64,000 nt of DNA from Caldilineaceae bacterium. Its GTDB lineage: Bacteria; Chloroflexota; Anaerolineae; Caldilineales; Caldilineaceae. Every line of letters begins with the position of its first letter. Within the stretch, counting starts at the first letter, position 1. The stretch is from assembly GCA_020634815.1 (NCBI GenBank), contig JACKBA010000007.1, positions 62,001 through 126,000 of the forward strand, in the 5' to 3' direction. Of this stretch, positions 62,676 through 64,000 are shown piece by piece. Under the pieces are notes generated by a model that worked only from the letters and a program-made list of their open reading frames with translations, did not search any database and was not told the DNA's origin. The position numbers were made by a program, and so were the translations under genes.

Positions 62676-64000
62676 CTAGAAGCGACAGGCGTTCTTGATG
62701 GACGAAACGTCTTGCTCCTTCACCCAGACCGGCGCCGGCGCGCCCGTACCTGTCGGCACGAAGACCTCGTAGAAGACCTTGCCGTTGATGCGCTTGGCTT
62801 CATATACGTCGAGGCGCGATCCATCGAACTTGCCGATGCGGTTGCCGTGCGGCTGATCGTACATGGAAGCGCCCGCCTTGGGCGTCACGCGGCACTCGGC
62901 TTCGCCAAAGCGCTTGGTTTTGTCGGATGGCGGGGGCGGCGGTGGCGGGCTGCCACCCGGGCAACTGCCCGGCTGGAGCATGTACTGGAACGAGTTGTTC
63001 TGGCCGTCGTTGAAGGCGCGCAGTTCGTGAAGTTCGTTGACAAAGGTGGTGATCGTCGCGTTGACCTGCGCGTTGTAGGTCTGGCCGGGATTGAGGCTGG
63101 GGAAGGTGCCGTAGCCGGTCCACGTGACCTGACCGTCAGCTACGCGCACATCCTGCACCGTGACTGTGCCCGGCGGCGATTCGCCATTTCCCTGGTTCGT
63201 CATGACGACATTGATGGTGAAGGGTTGCAGGCAGACGACCGAACCGGTGCTGATCGACATGCCGGTCGGCGCGACGGGCCCCCCGGTGGTTGGCGGCGGG
63301 GGCGGCGGCAGCGGCGCAGGCGGCGCCACCGAGGCGACGGTCGAAAGATCGCCAATTGCGTTGACGACGGTTGGCGAGACCCAGCCCTGCAAGCCGGCCG
63401 GCGTCGTGACCAGATACCAGCCACTGCCGTCACTGCTCAAGCCGTTGATGGGCGCCTGTACACCCGGCGCCAGCCCGCCCACCACCGGACAGGCGTTGTT
63501 GTCCACCTGGTCGCAGCGGCGCACGTTGACGGCGCCATTGCCCGGCGCCGTGACGACATAGGGCACGGCGGGTGCCGGCGGTGGGGTTGGCGATGGCGCC
63601 GGCGTGGGCGGCACATCTGGCTCGATGGCGGGCGTTTCACTCGGCGCCGGGGAGAGTGGCGAGTTGATGTTGCTCACCCGCACGGGGTTGACCGTGTATT
63701 CATAGGTCGATGGGCCGGCCGTCGTGTCGCTCACGGTCGCGGCGACGCGCATGGCGTAGAGCCCGTCGGGCAGGAAGGTGGTGTCCACGGTGCCGAGCAC
63801 GCCGCTGATCACCGGCTGGCGTTGTGCGCCGGCCATGGGCAGCCAGGCTGCATTCTCCGGTACCTGCATCTGCTCGTCGAGCGCGACCGCCTCCAGCACA
63901 TAGGCGACCAGATCCGGCTCATTGACCGTACCGACGACGTCGATGACGCCGTGCACCTCGGTCACAGGCGTCGGCCAGGTGATGACGATGCCGGTAGACC
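62676..64000 (-). CDS. SH3/CARDB-domain surface protein, C-terminal part (runs off the window)
   Basis: At least 441 codons; the frame stays open to the right edge (TGIVITWPTPV...), so the N-terminus is missing. From the visible N-side: an Ig-like beta domain (VHGVIDVVGTVNEPDLVAYVLE to about 110), a Pro/Thr linker, an SH3_3-like domain (APGNGAVNVRRCDQ...GWYLVTTPAGLQGWVSP), a Pro-rich linker, a CARDB-like domain (FTINVVMTNQGNGESPPGTVTV...NPGQTY) and a C-terminal beta module with SH3-like features. Such arrays bind cell wall or extracellular sugar. No enzyme motif is visible. Confidence 0.8.
   Translation of the reverse strand, partial: STGIVITWPTPVTEVHGVIDVVGTVNEPDLVAYVLEAVALDEQMQVPENAAWLPMAGAQRQPVISGVLGTVDTTFLPDGLYAMRVAATVSDTTAGPSTYEYTVNPVRVSNINSPLSPAPSETPAIEPDVPPTPAPSPTPPPAPAVPYVVTAPGNGAVNVRRCDQVDNNACPVVGGLAPGVQAPINGLSSDGSGWYLVTTPAGLQGWVSPTVVNAIGDLSTVASVAPPAPLPPPPPPTTGGPVAPTGMSISTGSVVCLQPFTINVVMTNQGNGESPPGTVTVQDVRVADGQVTWTGYGTFPSLNPGQTYNAQVNATITTFVNELHELRAFNDGQNNSFQYMLQPGSCPGGSPPPPPPPSDKTKRFGEAECRVTPKAGASMYDQPHGNRIGKFDGSRLDVYEAKRINGKVFYEVFVPTGTGAPAPVWVKEQDVSSIKNACRF

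Overview
The window is GC-rich bacterial chromosome that most resembles a filamentous Chloroflexota (Anaerolineae/Caldilineae-like) genome. The grounds are very Ala/Pro-rich lipoprotein linkers after the lipobox, long Pro/Thr surface tails, frequent GTG/TTG starts, a RIO-type kinase in a bacterium, a Rieske/cytochrome b/diheme c complex with a non-PEWY Qo motif, and large multidomain secreted subtilases. This placement is inference; no marker search was possible. No phage, insertion sequence or CRISPR array was seen.

Layout. 1-1923: the start of a sugar-binding lipoprotein and a DhaK-DhaL kinase pair (minus). 2140-6496: a FecR-like membrane protein with a 440-residue Pro/Thr tail, a micro-ORF leader with two terminators, and a RIO kinase (plus). 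6579-9689: SDR, OsmC, esterase and a small unknown protein. 9912-16289: a threonine-synthase-like enzyme and RNase III, convergent with smc and a membrane protein. 16488-20143: a Rieske-cytochrome b-cytochrome c operon. 20465-24168: an orphan receiver-like protein, then valS behind a T-box riboswitch with its own promoter. 24251-27908: a SNF2 ATPase with a Cys-rich partner. 28385-29995: an exported phosphoesterase.

30033-45517 is one long minus-strand catabolic region: a peptide-type ABC transporter (two permeases, two ATPases, binding protein), an MFS transporter, three Gfo/Idh/MocA oxidoreductases, AnmK, a BadF/NagK-type kinase, MsrA and a TIM-barrel isomerase. It reads as uptake and salvage of a complex amino sugar, plausibly cell-wall anhydromuropeptides or related glycosides. 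Four of its gene junctions carry inverted pairs of 7-bp repeat arrays, and a broken GxxExxY gene sits among period-8 repeats.

46016-47232 is an RNA island: RNase P RNA followed by six tRNAs (Leu, Ala, Gly, Phe, Gln, His). Facing it on the minus strand is a complete miniature transcription unit for a 19-residue peptide, lying just beyond mgtE. 49423-59318 holds an aldo/keto reductase and a duplicated module: two paralogous small lipoproteins, each convergent with a giant secreted subtilase. 59762-64000 holds a methyltransferase coupled to an unknown protein, a FAD amine oxidoreductase, and the end of an SH3/CARDB surface protein.

The most unusual items are the duplicated lipoprotein-subtilase module, two DUF4397-like domains inserted inside a subtilase catalytic domain, the heptamer hairpins at stop codons, and the micro-ORF transcription units.
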